Positions 54,434 through 62,422 of a stretch of 64,000 nucleotides of DNA are shown piece after piece. Position 1 is the stretch's first letter. Each line of letters begins with the position of its first letter. The stretch is taken from the NCBI RefSeq assembly GCF_001677335.1, contig NZ_LZYB01000004.1, positions 276,422 through 340,421 of the forward strand. The letters run 5' to 3'. A program made the position numbers and the translations under genes. Origin of the DNA: Erythrobacter dokdonensis DSW-74 (lineage in GTDB: Bacteria > Pseudomonadota > Alphaproteobacteria > Sphingomonadales > Sphingomonadaceae). Below the pieces are notes generated by a model. That model was not told where the DNA came from and ran no database searches. It saw only the letters and a program-made list of their open reading frames with translations.

Positions 54434-55306
54434 ATGACACGCCCGGCTCCCGAAACCCGCACCTTTCCCGTCAACGGTATCGACCTTGCAGTGCATCAAT
54501 GGGCGCCGGTGGGCAGCCCCGTCGCGGCATCGCTGGTCCTTGCCCATGCGACCGGCTTTCACGGCCGCGTATTCGACGCAATCATCGAACAGTTCCCCGC
54601 GCATCCCGCCCATGCCATCGACTTGCGCGGACACGGGCAATCGGGCGGAGGGCCGATCGACGACTGGCGGCTGGTGGCGAGCGATGTGGCGGGCTTTCTC
54701 GAACAGGCAGGCATCACCGGCGCGGTCGGGATCGGCCATTCGATGGGCGCGCATACATTGTTGCAGGTGGCGGCCGACCATGCCGGGATTTTCTCGCGTC
54801 TTGTGCTGTTCGATCCGGTGATCCTCGCGCCCGATTACTACGGCGCGGGCGAGGCGCCTTTCACCGCCGACAATCCCCACCCCACGATCCGTCGCAAGCG
54901 CGACTTTGCTTCGCCGCAAGCGATGATGGAGCGGTTCCGCGGGCGCGATCCCTATTGCCTGTTCGATGCGCGGGTTTTTGCCGATTACTGCCGCTACGGC
55001 CTCCTCCCCGCGCCTTCCGGCGAGGGCATGGAACTCGCCTGTGCGCCCGAGGTCGAGGCCAGCGTCTATGCTTCCAGCCGCAGCAATCCGGGGATTCTCG
55101 ATGCGGCCCGCAAGGTCGATATTCCGGTGCTGGTGGTGCGCGCGCAGATGACCGACCTGCAGGATTTCAAGAGCTCGCCGACCTGGCCCGAACTGGCGCA
55201 GGTTTTGCCGCAGGGGACCGATCTCTATCGTCCCGACCGTACCCACTTCCACCCCTTTGAGGACCCGGATGATGCGGCGCGGACCATCGCCGGCTTTCTC
55301 GGTTAG
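54434..55306 (+). CDS. alpha/beta hydrolase
   Basis: A 290-residue alpha/beta-hydrolase. The oxyanion region LAHATGFHGRVFD is followed by the nucleophile elbow GHSMGAH with Ser103; the acid residue probably lies in VVRAQMTDLQDF and the His in RPDRTHFHPFE near residue 271. There is no signal peptide. The ATG at 54434 gives the family N-terminus; the upstream extension covers the flippase end. Substrate unknown. Its stop overlaps fliS by 4 nt on the opposite strand. Confidence 0.88.
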   Translation: MTRPAPETRTFPVNGIDLAVHQWAPVGSPVAASLVLAHATGFHGRVFDAIIEQFPAHPAHAIDLRGHGQSGGGPIDDWRLVASDVAGFLEQAGITGAVGIGHSMGAHTLLQVAADHAGIFSRLVLFDPVILAPDYYGAGEAPFTADNPHPTIRRKRDFASPQAMMERFRGRDPYCLFDARVFADYCRYGLLPAPSGEGMELACAPEVEASVYASSRSNPGILDAARKVDIPVLVVRAQMTDLQDFKSSPTWPELAQVLPQGTDLYRPDRTHFHPFEDPDDAARTIAGFLG

Positions 55307-55671
55307 CCCGCCGCGCTCAGCAGATCCTTGAGATCGCCGCGCACCCGCGCGATTTCCTCGGCCCGCGCCCGCAGCAGATTGCCCGCGATCTGGCTTGCCA
55401 GCCCGCCGTAGAAGGTGACGAGGCTCTCTCGCAGGGGGTGTCCGGGGGCGACCGAGCGGGCGAGCCACAGGGTGATGGTCTGCGCCCGCACCAACTGGTC
55501 GCGCGGCACATCGCCGGGCGCGCGTTCGAGCGCCAGGAGCGCCTGACCGAGCGCGGCCACGGCCTCCTCGAGGCAGATACGCGTGAGGTCGGCGGCATCC
55601 GAGGCCTCGATCCGGGCGTCGAGTTCGACCCGGCGATAGGCGGCGGCGGGGTTGCGGGACAGCATCTGCAT
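55303..55671 (-). CDS. fliS: flagellin export chaperone FliS
   Basis: A 122-residue helical chaperone that binds the C-terminus of flagellin and prevents early polymerisation in the cytoplasm. The N-terminal segment NPAAAYRRVELDARI corresponds to the family Y(x)xVE motif. The remaining helices are Ala/Leu rich and end in RVRGDLKDLLSAAG. It is the last gene of the flagellar operon, 14 nt after fliD, the common fliD-fliS order. Confidence 0.88.
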   Translation of the reverse strand: MQMLSRNPAAAYRRVELDARIEASDAADLTRICLEEAVAALGQALLALERAPGDVPRDQLVRAQTITLWLARSVAPGHPLRESLVTFYGGLASQIAGNLLRARAEEIARVRGDLKDLLSAAG

Positions 55672-55684
55672 CGCTTCGTGCTCC

Positions 55685-57130
55685 TCACCTGTCCGCCGAC
55701 CAGATGTCGACCTGTTGCTGGATGAAGGTCAGCGTCGATTGCGAGGCTGCGACCCGGCGCTCGGCGGCCACGAGGTCGCGGGTCAGGCGTTCGCGCAGGG
55801 CCTCCTGCTGCTCGGCGATGCGTTCGAGCCGTTCGTCGCTGCGTTCGAGCTGTGCCTCGAACCGCCGTACCGATCCGCCGATCGAGCCGGGGTCGCTGGC
55901 AAGGCTGTTTTCGCGAGCGAAGCGGTCGATGGTGGCGAACACGCCCGAAGGCCCGGTGGTGAACATCGCCGCGACCGCATCGGGGCTGCTCTCTAGCGCC
56001 TGGTTCAGCCGCGCCGTATCGAGCCGGAAGGTGCCGTCGCGATTGAGCGCAAGGCCGATGTCCGCGAGCGTGCGCGGCTCGCCTGCCGCAGCCCCCGGCA
56101 TGACGATCTGTCCGGCCAGTGCGGCGAGATCGCGGCGCAGTTCGCGCGCACCGGGATCATTGCCGAGCGTGCCGCCGAGCGGGGAGGCCAGCACCGAGCT
56201 CTGCTCGGCAATGTCGTTCAGCGCGGCGACGAAATCGCCCATCACGCCCGAAATTGCCTCGATGTTGTTGGCGAAGGTCAGACTGGTGGGCGCGCCCTGA
56301 TTGGTTCCGGCGAGGTTGAGCGTGAATCCGCCCGGAAGGCCGGTGACACGGTTGGTCGGGCTGGTCATCGCCACGGTGTCGAGCGCGAAGGCGGCATCGC
56401 GCGCGATGCCGCGCAGTTCGCCCGCGTCGGTGGCGGGGCTCCAGCCGAGATAGGAAAGATCGCCCGGCACCGCACCGCCGCCCGCGCCGGTGGCCTCGAC
56501 CACAAAGCCGCTCGCAGCCCCTTCGGCGCCCTTCATCACCAGCTGTGCGCCGTTCGTGCCGGTGGCGACATAGGCGCTGACGGCACCGCCGCTCTCGCGG
56601 GTGATCCTTGCCGCGAGGCTTGCCAGCGTATCGTCGGCGCTGACGGTGATTTCCAGCGGATCGCGCGCGGCATCGGCGGTAAAGCTGGCGCCGTCGACGG
56701 TGCCGAAGCGCAGGGTCAGCGTGCCCGCGCCGACCAGATCCTCGCGGCTGGCATAGGAGCGACCGACCAGTGTCTGCCCCTGCGCCAGCTGCGTCACTTC
56801 AAGCGCAAAGGTGCCGCGCGGCGACAGGCCGGCAGGCACGCTGACCCGCGCGATGGCCGGATTGCCCAGTTCGCCGCGCGGGGCAAGATCCCCGTTGCGG
56901 ATGCGGTCGCCCAGCGCGCTGGCAAGGCTGGTGATTGCGCCCCGTAGCTGTCCGGCAGCGGAAATCTGCGCTTCAAGCGTTTCGCGGCGCGCCTGCACCG
57001 TCTCGCGCTGGAAGGCGAAGCTGGCGGTCGAGATATCGTCTGCCAGCCGGATGAAGTCGACGCCGCTGCCAGCGCCGAGCGCGGAGATGATCGAGGAGCC
57101 GGGGTTTTCCATGCTCTCAAGGACGGGCAT
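55685..57130 (-). CDS. fliD: flagellar filament cap protein FliD
   Basis: A 481-residue hook-associated protein 2, forming the pentameric cap on the filament. The N-terminal FliD_N coiled-coil domain lies at about residues 8-110 (SGVDFIRLADDISTA, then VQARRETLEAQIS), with variable domains in the middle and the C-terminal FliD_C region (about 290-470) ending in a long helix RLTRDLVAAERRVAASQSTLTF. The start may be the ATG at 57130 or another ATG at 57112. It is separated from flhB by 12 nt. Confidence 0.92.
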   Translation of the reverse strand: MPVLESMENPGSSIISALGAGSGVDFIRLADDISTASFAFQRETVQARRETLEAQISAAGQLRGAITSLASALGDRIRNGDLAPRGELGNPAIARVSVPAGLSPRGTFALEVTQLAQGQTLVGRSYASREDLVGAGTLTLRFGTVDGASFTADAARDPLEITVSADDTLASLAARITRESGGAVSAYVATGTNGAQLVMKGAEGAASGFVVEATGAGGGAVPGDLSYLGWSPATDAGELRGIARDAAFALDTVAMTSPTNRVTGLPGGFTLNLAGTNQGAPTSLTFANNIEAISGVMGDFVAALNDIAEQSSVLASPLGGTLGNDPGARELRRDLAALAGQIVMPGAAAGEPRTLADIGLALNRDGTFRLDTARLNQALESSPDAVAAMFTTGPSGVFATIDRFARENSLASDPGSIGGSVRRFEAQLERSDERLERIAEQQEALRERLTRDLVAAERRVAASQSTLTFIQQQVDIWSADR

Positions 57131-57142
57131 CGCCGGGCAAGC

Positions 57143-58279
57143 TTAAGCGGGCAAGGCCACCTTTCCTTCGCCGTCGAAGCGCAATTCGGGCGGCACCTCC
57201 ACCACCGGGCGGTGCGGACGCTGGCCGCGTTTCAGCGCCATCACGAAGGCGACCAGCGCGGCAATGGCGACGTAAAGTTCCTCGCGCACCATCTGGCCCG
57301 GCTGCGTGGTGAAATAGACCGCGCGGGCAAGCTGCGGATATTCGAGCAGCGGCAGGCCTTGTTCGCCCGCGATCTCGCGCATGGCGAGCGCTGTGTCACC
57401 GCGCCCCTTGGCCAGCACCACCGGTGCGGGTGCGAGCGCCGGATCATAGGTCAGTGCCACGGCGAAGTGCAGCGGGTTGACGATCACGAACTGCGCGTCC
57501 TTCATCGCCTTGGCCACGCCTCCGCGCGCCAGATCGCGCTGGCGCTGCCGGCGGGCGCTTTTCATTTCGGGCGAGCCTTCGGATTCCTTGGTCTCCTCGC
57601 GCAGATCTTGCAGACTCATCTTGAGCCGCTTGTCGCGCTGGAAGCGTTGCAGCGGGTAATCCACCGCCGCGATCACCGCGAGCCCTGCCAGCAGCGCGCC
57701 GACAAGGCTGGTAATGGCGGCTGTGGCAAGGCCGAGCTGGCTCTGGAGCGGGCTGCGGCCGAGCATCATCAGCCCCGGCAGGTTCGCGCCCGCCCAGAAC
57801 CACGCGATCCCGCCCAGCAGCGCCAGCTTGAGCAGCCCCTTGCCCAGCTCGATCAGTCCCTGCCAGCCGAGAATGCGCTTGAGCCCCGAGAGCGGATTGA
57901 TGCGCGATCCCTTGAAGGCGATATTGCCCGGCACGAAGCGCCCTTCGCCCAGCAGCAGTTGCGACAGGATGGTGACCAGCATCGCCGCCAGCCCCAGCGC
58001 CATGACCGGCGGCAAAATGGCGACCGCGGCATCGGCGAGAGCCGCACCGGGGGCAAAGCCATCGAGCGCGTGGCGGTCGAAGCTGAAACCCGCGCGCGCG
58101 ACACGGGCCATCGCCTCGTTCAGCCATGGGCCGAGGCCCAGCAGCGCCAGTGCTCCGGTGCCGGTCGCGGCCAGCGTGGCGACCTCCCTGGAGCGCAGCA
58201 CATCGCCTTTCTTCGCCGCATCGGCGCGGCGCTTTGGCGTGGGCGCGAAGGTCTTTTCGCCCGGAGTCTCCTCAGCCAA
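57143..58279 (-). CDS. flhB: flagellar export gate protein FlhB
   Basis: A 378-residue export gate component that switches substrate specificity from hook to filament. Four membrane helices occupy about residues 30-210. The cytoplasmic switch domain has the self-cleavage motif VIVNPLHFAVAL: Asn268-Pro269-Leu270-His271 replaces the standard NPTH. The ensuing AALVAFVMAL tail is short. The start is TTG at 58279, set in the last copy of a 19-bp repeat that also supplies GAGGAG 7 nt upstream. It follows fliR and precedes fliD. Confidence 0.95.
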   Translation of the reverse strand: MAEETPGEKTFAPTPKRRADAAKKGDVLRSREVATLAATGTGALALLGLGPWLNEAMARVARAGFSFDRHALDGFAPGAALADAAVAILPPVMALGLAAMLVTILSQLLLGEGRFVPGNIAFKGSRINPLSGLKRILGWQGLIELGKGLLKLALLGGIAWFWAGANLPGLMMLGRSPLQSQLGLATAAITSLVGALLAGLAVIAAVDYPLQRFQRDKRLKMSLQDLREETKESEGSPEMKSARRQRQRDLARGGVAKAMKDAQFVIVNPLHFAVALTYDPALAPAPVVLAKGRGDTALAMREIAGEQGLPLLEYPQLARAVYFTTQPGQMVREELYVAIAALVAFVMALKRGQRPHRPVVEVPPELRFDGEGKVALPA

Positions 58280-58335
58280 TACGTGTCTCCTCAGCCAATA
58301 CGTGTCTCCTCAGCCAATACGTGTCTCCTCAGCCA
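58267..58335. repeat. 19-bp tandem repeat spanning fliR stop and flhB start
   Basis: Three full copies of TCTCCTCAGCCAATACGTG (58267-58285, 58286-58304, 58305-58323) and a partial fourth. On the coding strand each copy carries GAGGAG, a 7-nt spacer and TTG. The partial copy contains the fliR TGA; the first copy contains the flhB TTG. From the other two TTGs the frame ends after eight codons, in the next copy. Confidence 0.9.
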
Positions 58336-59126
58336 CGGGGCGGCTCGGCGGCGATGAGCGCGGTTGACTGGTCCAGCGCCGCGGCGATCACGCCCGCGAA
58401 CTGTTCGACCATCACCGGCACGGCGATGAACAGCGCGGCGATCCCGGCGAGCACGCCAGCGGGCAGGCCCAGCGCGAAGAGATTGAGCGACGGCGCCGAG
58501 CGCGCGACGAGGCCGGTCACCACCTGTACCAGCAGCAGCACCAGCACGACGGGAAGTGCAATCGCTGCCGCCGTGGCAAGGCCGTATCCGAAGAACAGCC
58601 CGATGCTCTCGGCCCGCCACGCGCCGAAGGCAAAGTCTCCGGCAGGCAGCAGGCGGTAGCTTTCCACCAGCAGTTCAAACCACAAAAGATGCGCGCCGAT
58701 GGCGTAGAACAGCAGGCTGAGCACCAGCCCGAAAAAGGTGCCGAGCGCGCCCGATTGCGCACCGCTGGCGGGGTCGATGGAGGTGGCGATGGCAAGGCCC
58801 ATGGTGCCCGAAATCTGCTCGGCGGCGATCAGGGGAATGGCGAAAGCGAGTTGCAGGACAAAGCCCAGCGCCGTACCGACCAGCACCTCGTGCAGCACCG
58901 CCAGCAAGGCGGCGAAGCTTAGCATTGCGGGGGCAGGGGCAAGCGGAACCCAGCTCGCCACGAAATAGCCCAACACGATGCTGAGCAGGATGCGCACCGG
59001 CGCGGGCACGGCCATGCCGCCCACCATCGGCGCCGCCAGTAGCGCCGCGCCGCAGCGGATCGACAGGAAGATGATCTGCCACAGCTGCGCTTCGAGACTG
59101 CCGAAGCCGAAATCGAGGATGTTCAC
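58329..59126 (-). CDS. fliR: flagellar export gate protein FliR
   Basis: A 265-residue inner-membrane component of the flagellar type III export gate, forming the FliPQR channel. About six hydrophobic segments, with family landmarks FLSIRCGAALLAAPMVGG, NLFALGLPAGVLAG and the loop LAFAIPLIAAEQISGTMGLAI. The start overlaps the fliQ stop by 4 nt. Its stop codon lies inside the 19-bp tandem repeat leading to flhB. Confidence 0.95.
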   Translation of the reverse strand: MNILDFGFGSLEAQLWQIIFLSIRCGAALLAAPMVGGMAVPAPVRILLSIVLGYFVASWVPLAPAPAMLSFAALLAVLHEVLVGTALGFVLQLAFAIPLIAAEQISGTMGLAIATSIDPASGAQSGALGTFFGLVLSLLFYAIGAHLLWFELLVESYRLLPAGDFAFGAWRAESIGLFFGYGLATAAAIALPVVLVLLLVQVVTGLVARSAPSLNLFALGLPAGVLAGIAALFIAVPVMVEQFAGVIAAALDQSTALIAAEPPRG

Positions 59127-59395
59127 GCGGCCAGCCCCGCCACCTGCGCCATGATCTCGCGGGTGAAGTCCGCCAGCAGGCCCATCATCGCCGCGCCCAG
59201 CACCACGAAGACCAGCGCGGTGACGGCGAGCTTGGGGATGAAGGACAGGGTCTGTTCATTGACCGAGGTGGCGGCCTGGACGATCCCGACCACCAGGCCA
59301 ACGACCAGCGCCGCGACAAGCACCGGCCCCGCGATCAATGCTGTGACCCACAGCGTCTGGTCGGCCAGCGCGAGGAGTTGGGCGTCTTCCTGCAC
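59123..59395 (-). CDS. fliQ: flagellar export gate protein FliQ
   Basis: A 90-residue protein with two membrane helices (about 15-37 and 50-75) and the conserved loop VQAATSVNEQTLSFIPK, complete as in FliQ. The start is GTG at 59395, one base shared with the fliP stop TAG; it gives the usual family length of about 90. A longer frame from 59437 overlaps fliP and is not needed. It stacks with FliP and FliR in the export gate. Confidence 0.95.
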   Translation of the reverse strand: MQEDAQLLALADQTLWVTALIAGPVLVAALVVGLVVGIVQAATSVNEQTLSFIPKLAVTALVFVVLGAAMMGLLADFTREIMAQVAGLAA

Positions 59396-60210
59396 TATGC
59401 AAAGCTCATCGCAAGGCTGCCCATCAGCAGCGCCCAACCATCGACCAGCACGAACAGCAGCAGCTTGAAGGGAAGCGAGATGATGGTGGGGCTCAGCATC
59501 ATCATGCCCAGGCTCATCAGCACGCTTGCCACCACGAGGTCGATGACGAGGAACGGCAGGAAGATCATGAAGCCGATCTGGAACGCGGTCTCCAGTTCCG
59601 ATGTGACGAAGGCGGGCAGCAGGATCGAGAAAGGCACGTCGGCGCCGCTGGCGAAGGTGCCTCCGCCGGCGATATCGGTGAACATCATCAGGTTCGCCTC
59701 GCGCGTCTGGCGCAACATGAAGGCATGGAAGGCCTCGCCCGCCTGTCCGATCGCGGCATCCGCGCCGATGGTTCCGGTGGCATAGGGGGCGATCGCATTG
59801 GCATTGACCATTTCAAGCGTCGGACCCATCACGAACAGCGACAGGAACAGCGCGAGGCCCGCCAGCACCTGCCCCGGCGGCGATCCCTGCAAGCCGAGCG
59901 CCTGACGCAGGATCGCCAGCACCACAAGAATGCGAAGGAAGCTCGTCATCATCAGCACCAGCGCGGGTAGGATGGTCAGCAGGCCCATCACCACCAGCAG
60001 CTGGAGCGAGAGGCTCAACGGGCTGTCATCCCCGGCGCCGTTCTCTCCCAGCGCCCGCTCGATCGCGGTTCCGACGCCCGCCGCCACGGGGTCGGGGGGA
60101 AGAGTGGTGGCGGCGGGCGTCGCGGCGTGTGCCCCTTCGGGCGACGCCATGAACATGGTTAATGCGGCAAGGCACAGCAGAGCAGCACGCAGGATCGGCG
60201 ACATTGGCAT
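59395..60210 (-). CDS. fliP: flagellar export gate protein FliP
   Basis: A 271-residue protein with a signal peptide (about residues 1-26), as in FliP, and four membrane helices. Family signatures are LTILPALVLMMTSFLRI, SPPGQVLAGLALFL and the C-terminal PFSILLPAFVTSELETAFQIGF, LPFLVIDLVVASVLMSLGMMM. The ATG at 60210 overlaps the fliO stop by one base. It begins the fliPQR core of the export gate. A long upstream open frame over fliO is not coding. Confidence 0.96.
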   Translation of the reverse strand: MPMSPILRAALLCLAALTMFMASPEGAHAATPAATTLPPDPVAAGVGTAIERALGENGAGDDSPLSLSLQLLVVMGLLTILPALVLMMTSFLRILVVLAILRQALGLQGSPPGQVLAGLALFLSLFVMGPTLEMVNANAIAPYATGTIGADAAIGQAGEAFHAFMLRQTREANLMMFTDIAGGGTFASGADVPFSILLPAFVTSELETAFQIGFMIFLPFLVIDLVVASVLMSLGMMMLSPTIISLPFKLLLFVLVDGWALLMGSLAMSFA

Positions 60211-60485
60211 CACTCGCCCTCCGGCTCGGCTGCGCTTGCCTCTCCAAGCCGCACCATCCCGTGGCGCGACATGCCGAGCAGGATCTCGCGCCCGTGAAAG
60301 CGCACCACGGCGAGCTTGACGCCCGGCGCTATCAGGCTGGTCTCGACCAGTTGCAGGTGGCGTCCGGGCGCGCCCGGCTGGCCAGCGAGGCGCGACTGCA
60401 TGAAGCGGGTCAGCCACAGGCTGCCCCAGATCAGTCCCGCCAGCAGCGGCAGCAACAGCGCAAGGCGCAGGAGATATTCGAGCAT
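60210..60485 (-). CDS. fliO: flagellar biosynthesis protein FliO
   Basis: A 91-residue single-pass membrane protein. One hydrophobic segment (about residues 4-25, LLRLALLLPLLAGLIWGSLWL) and a small cytoplasmic domain with LVETSLIAPGVKLAVVRFHGREILLGM, typical of the FliO family. It aids FliP assembly. The ATG at 60485 lies 13 nt after fliN ends. It is short for the family, and the frame extending to 60587 lies over fliN and is not needed. Confidence 0.85.
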   Translation of the reverse strand: MLEYLLRLALLLPLLAGLIWGSLWLTRFMQSRLAGQPGAPGRHLQLVETSLIAPGVKLAVVRFHGREILLGMSRHGMVRLGEASAAEPEGE

Positions 60486-60498
60486 TGTTCCGTCCCGG

Positions 60499-60828
60499 TC
60501 AGAGCGCTTCAGCCACATCGGCCGGAGGATCGGCGGGCGCGTCGGTCGCGGGCGCGGCGGGCGGCACATCCTGCCCGTCCTCGCCAACGAGATGGACGAT
60601 CCTCAGCGCAAAGCGCCCTTTCTCTGCCACCACTTCGCCGCGTGCGATCACGCGCCCGTTGGCGGTGACATCGAGCAGTTCGTCGGTCAGCCGATCAAGC
60701 GTCACCGTGCTGCCTTCACCCAGCGTGAGAACGTCGCGCAGCGGCATTTCGGTGCGTCCCAGTTCGACCGAGAGGCGCACGGCGACCGCGCCGAAACGAT
60801 GAAAGGCGGCGGGCTGGAAATTACTCAT
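60499..60828 (-). CDS. fliN: flagellar motor switch protein FliN
   Basis: A 109-residue C-ring subunit. The SpoA (surface presentation of antigens) domain covers about residues 12-85: VAVRLSVELGRTEMPLRDVLTL, GSTVTLDRLTDELLDVTANGRVIARGEVV and RFALRIVHLV. It carries a C-terminal Pro/Ala/Asp-rich tail of about 25 residues that common FliN lacks; its role is unknown. The ATG overlaps the fliM stop by 4 nt. Confidence 0.9.
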   Translation of the reverse strand: MSNFQPAAFHRFGAVAVRLSVELGRTEMPLRDVLTLGEGSTVTLDRLTDELLDVTANGRVIARGEVVAEKGRFALRIVHLVGEDGQDVPPAAPATDAPADPPADVAEAL

Positions 60829-61766
60829 CGGGCAAGTCCTTCTGCGGGAAAGCGGGCAAGGCGGATCGCCATACGATCCTCAAGCGTGCCGATGCTCCCG
60901 TGGGCGACCGGTTTTTCGCCCAGCATCAGCGGCACCTGGCGGCCCATGGCCAGCGGCAGCATGTCGCCGGGGGCAAGGTTCTGGAGCCGGACGAGCGACA
61001 GGTCGATTTCGGCCAGCACCACATGGAGCGGCATCGGAACCTCGGCGAAAGGCGATGCCAGTGGATCGGCGGGTGCGCGGTGCTGACGGTCGCCGGACGG
61101 CAGCGGCGCGCGGCCCGGCACCGGCAGAAGGCGCTCCATCCGCTCTTGCGCGATTGCCAGCACGGCTTGCCATGCACAGCCATGTTCATTGGCGATCGAG
61201 AGGGTGAACAGCGACACTGCGGCGTCAGGATCAAAGGGCTTCAATCGCGCGGCGCTTTCGCTGCGGAGGATCACTTCCCCGGCAGGCGCAGCTCCCGGCC
61301 GCGCGGCATGGTCGCCAAGACCGGCGCGGGTGATGGCTGCGGCAATGGTCGCCGCGATTTCCTCGACCAGCAGCGCGGCCGAGCGCGGGAGCCGGTCGGG
61401 AACGGCGGGATCGATCCTGCCATCGCCGCCGAAGCTGCGGTCGGTAAGGGCAATCGCGGTTGCCACATCGAAGCTTGCCAGCACGGTTTCGCCGCCCGCG
61501 CCGACCCGCAACAGGCTGTTGGCGGCAACCGGCCCGATGCGCTCGAGCGCGGCATGGCCCGATAGCGCCTCGGGCTCGGACACGCCGACCTGGAGCCGGT
61601 CGCCCGACAACAGGCCCGACAGGTCATCGGCCAGCATGCGCGCCAGATCGCGCCGCCATGCCGCCACAAGCACTGCGCGCTCCTCAGGGCGCGGGCCGCG
61701 CTGCGTCAGTTCGCGGCAATGCTGGGCTGCGGGCCGCGCGCCGGCAAATTCGTGGGCCATTCTCAT
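60825..61766 (-). CDS. fliM: FliM-like motor switch protein without CheY-binding N-terminus
   Basis: A 313-residue C-ring protein. The middle domain (about 60-230) is divergent; the C-terminal SpoA domain (about 240-310) is clear with VVLAEIDLSLVRLQNLAPGDML and a GxxPLMLGE tail. Canonical FliM begins with a short conserved EIDALL-type motif that binds phosphorylated CheY; here the N-terminus is MRMAHEFAGARPAAQ and no such motif is seen. It may be a lateral-type or specialised switch protein. The ATG overlaps the fliL stop by 4 nt. Confidence 0.85.
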   Translation of the reverse strand: MRMAHEFAGARPAAQHCRELTQRGPRPEERAVLVAAWRRDLARMLADDLSGLLSGDRLQVGVSEPEALSGHAALERIGPVAANSLLRVGAGGETVLASFDVATAIALTDRSFGGDGRIDPAVPDRLPRSAALLVEEIAATIAAAITRAGLGDHAARPGAAPAGEVILRSESAARLKPFDPDAAVSLFTLSIANEHGCAWQAVLAIAQERMERLLPVPGRAPLPSGDRQHRAPADPLASPFAEVPMPLHVVLAEIDLSLVRLQNLAPGDMLPLAMGRQVPLMLGEKPVAHGSIGTLEDRMAIRLARFPAEGLAR

Positions 61767-62389
61767 TGGACCAGGAACCCCCGGAAGTGCACCGCGTCGA
61801 TCCCGCCGAACCCCTCGTTCTCCTCGAGCACGCCATTGACCGCGCTGGTCAGCCGCCGGGCCAGCTTCTGCTTGCCTTCGACGTCATAGACCTCCGCCTC
61901 GGTGGTCGCGGCAAGCTGGGCGAGGATTGCGGAGCGGATCGCCAGTTCATGGTTCTTCACCCATTGCAGCACCCGCCCGTCGCGCCGGGTCGAGACCGCC
62001 AGTTCGACCTGGATCAGGCCGGGCGAATCCGCGAGATTGGAGGTGAAGCTTTCCTCGAAGCTGTAATAGGCGGTGCGGTACTTGCTGCCGCCTTCGCCAT
62101 AGACCGGCGCGCCCGCGTCCTTCGCCTTTTCGGCACCGGGCAGGGGATAGGGATCTTCCGCGCCCTTGAGCACCAGCTTGGGCTGGTCAGGCTCCGAGGC
62201 ACCCTCGGGACTGCCGAACAGGCCCGCGGCATAGGCGCCATAGGCTCCGCCCGCACCCGCGCCCAGCAGCAGCACGCCGCCGAGCGCGAGCTTGATCATG
62301 CCGCCCTTGCCCGATCCGCGCGCAGACTGGCGACGTTCGACGCCGTCCCATCCACCTTGCTCCTTGTCCTTGTCCTTGTCCTTGGACAT
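61763..62389 (-). CDS. fliL: flagellar basal-body associated protein FliL
   Basis: A 208-residue single-pass membrane protein of the FliL family, located around the stator. The N-terminus is a Lys/Asp repeat (SKDKDKDKE) made from a hexamer DNA repeat; a membrane helix lies at about residues 30-55, a Pro/Glu linker at 58-100, and a periplasmic stomatin-like domain follows with RTAYYSFEESFTSNL and the C-terminal HFRGFLVQ. The stop overlaps fliM by 4 nt. Confidence 0.9.
   Translation of the reverse strand: MSKDKDKDKEQGGWDGVERRQSARGSGKGGMIKLALGGVLLLGAGAGGAYGAYAAGLFGSPEGASEPDQPKLVLKGAEDPYPLPGAEKAKDAGAPVYGEGGSKYRTAYYSFEESFTSNLADSPGLIQVELAVSTRRDGRVLQWVKNHELAIRSAILAQLAATTEAEVYDVEGKQKLARRLTSAVNGVLEENEGFGGIDAVHFRGFLVQ
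62362..62385 (-). repeat. in-frame hexamer repeat in fliL
   Basis: CCTTGT occurs three times in tandem followed by CCTTGG, which encodes the alternating Lys-Asp N-terminus of FliL. The 6-bp unit keeps the reading frame if copy number changes, so only the length of the charged N-terminus would vary. Confidence 0.7.
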
Positions 62390-62422
62390 GCGATCTCAAC
62401 TCCCTGTTGCCGACGCGTCCGG

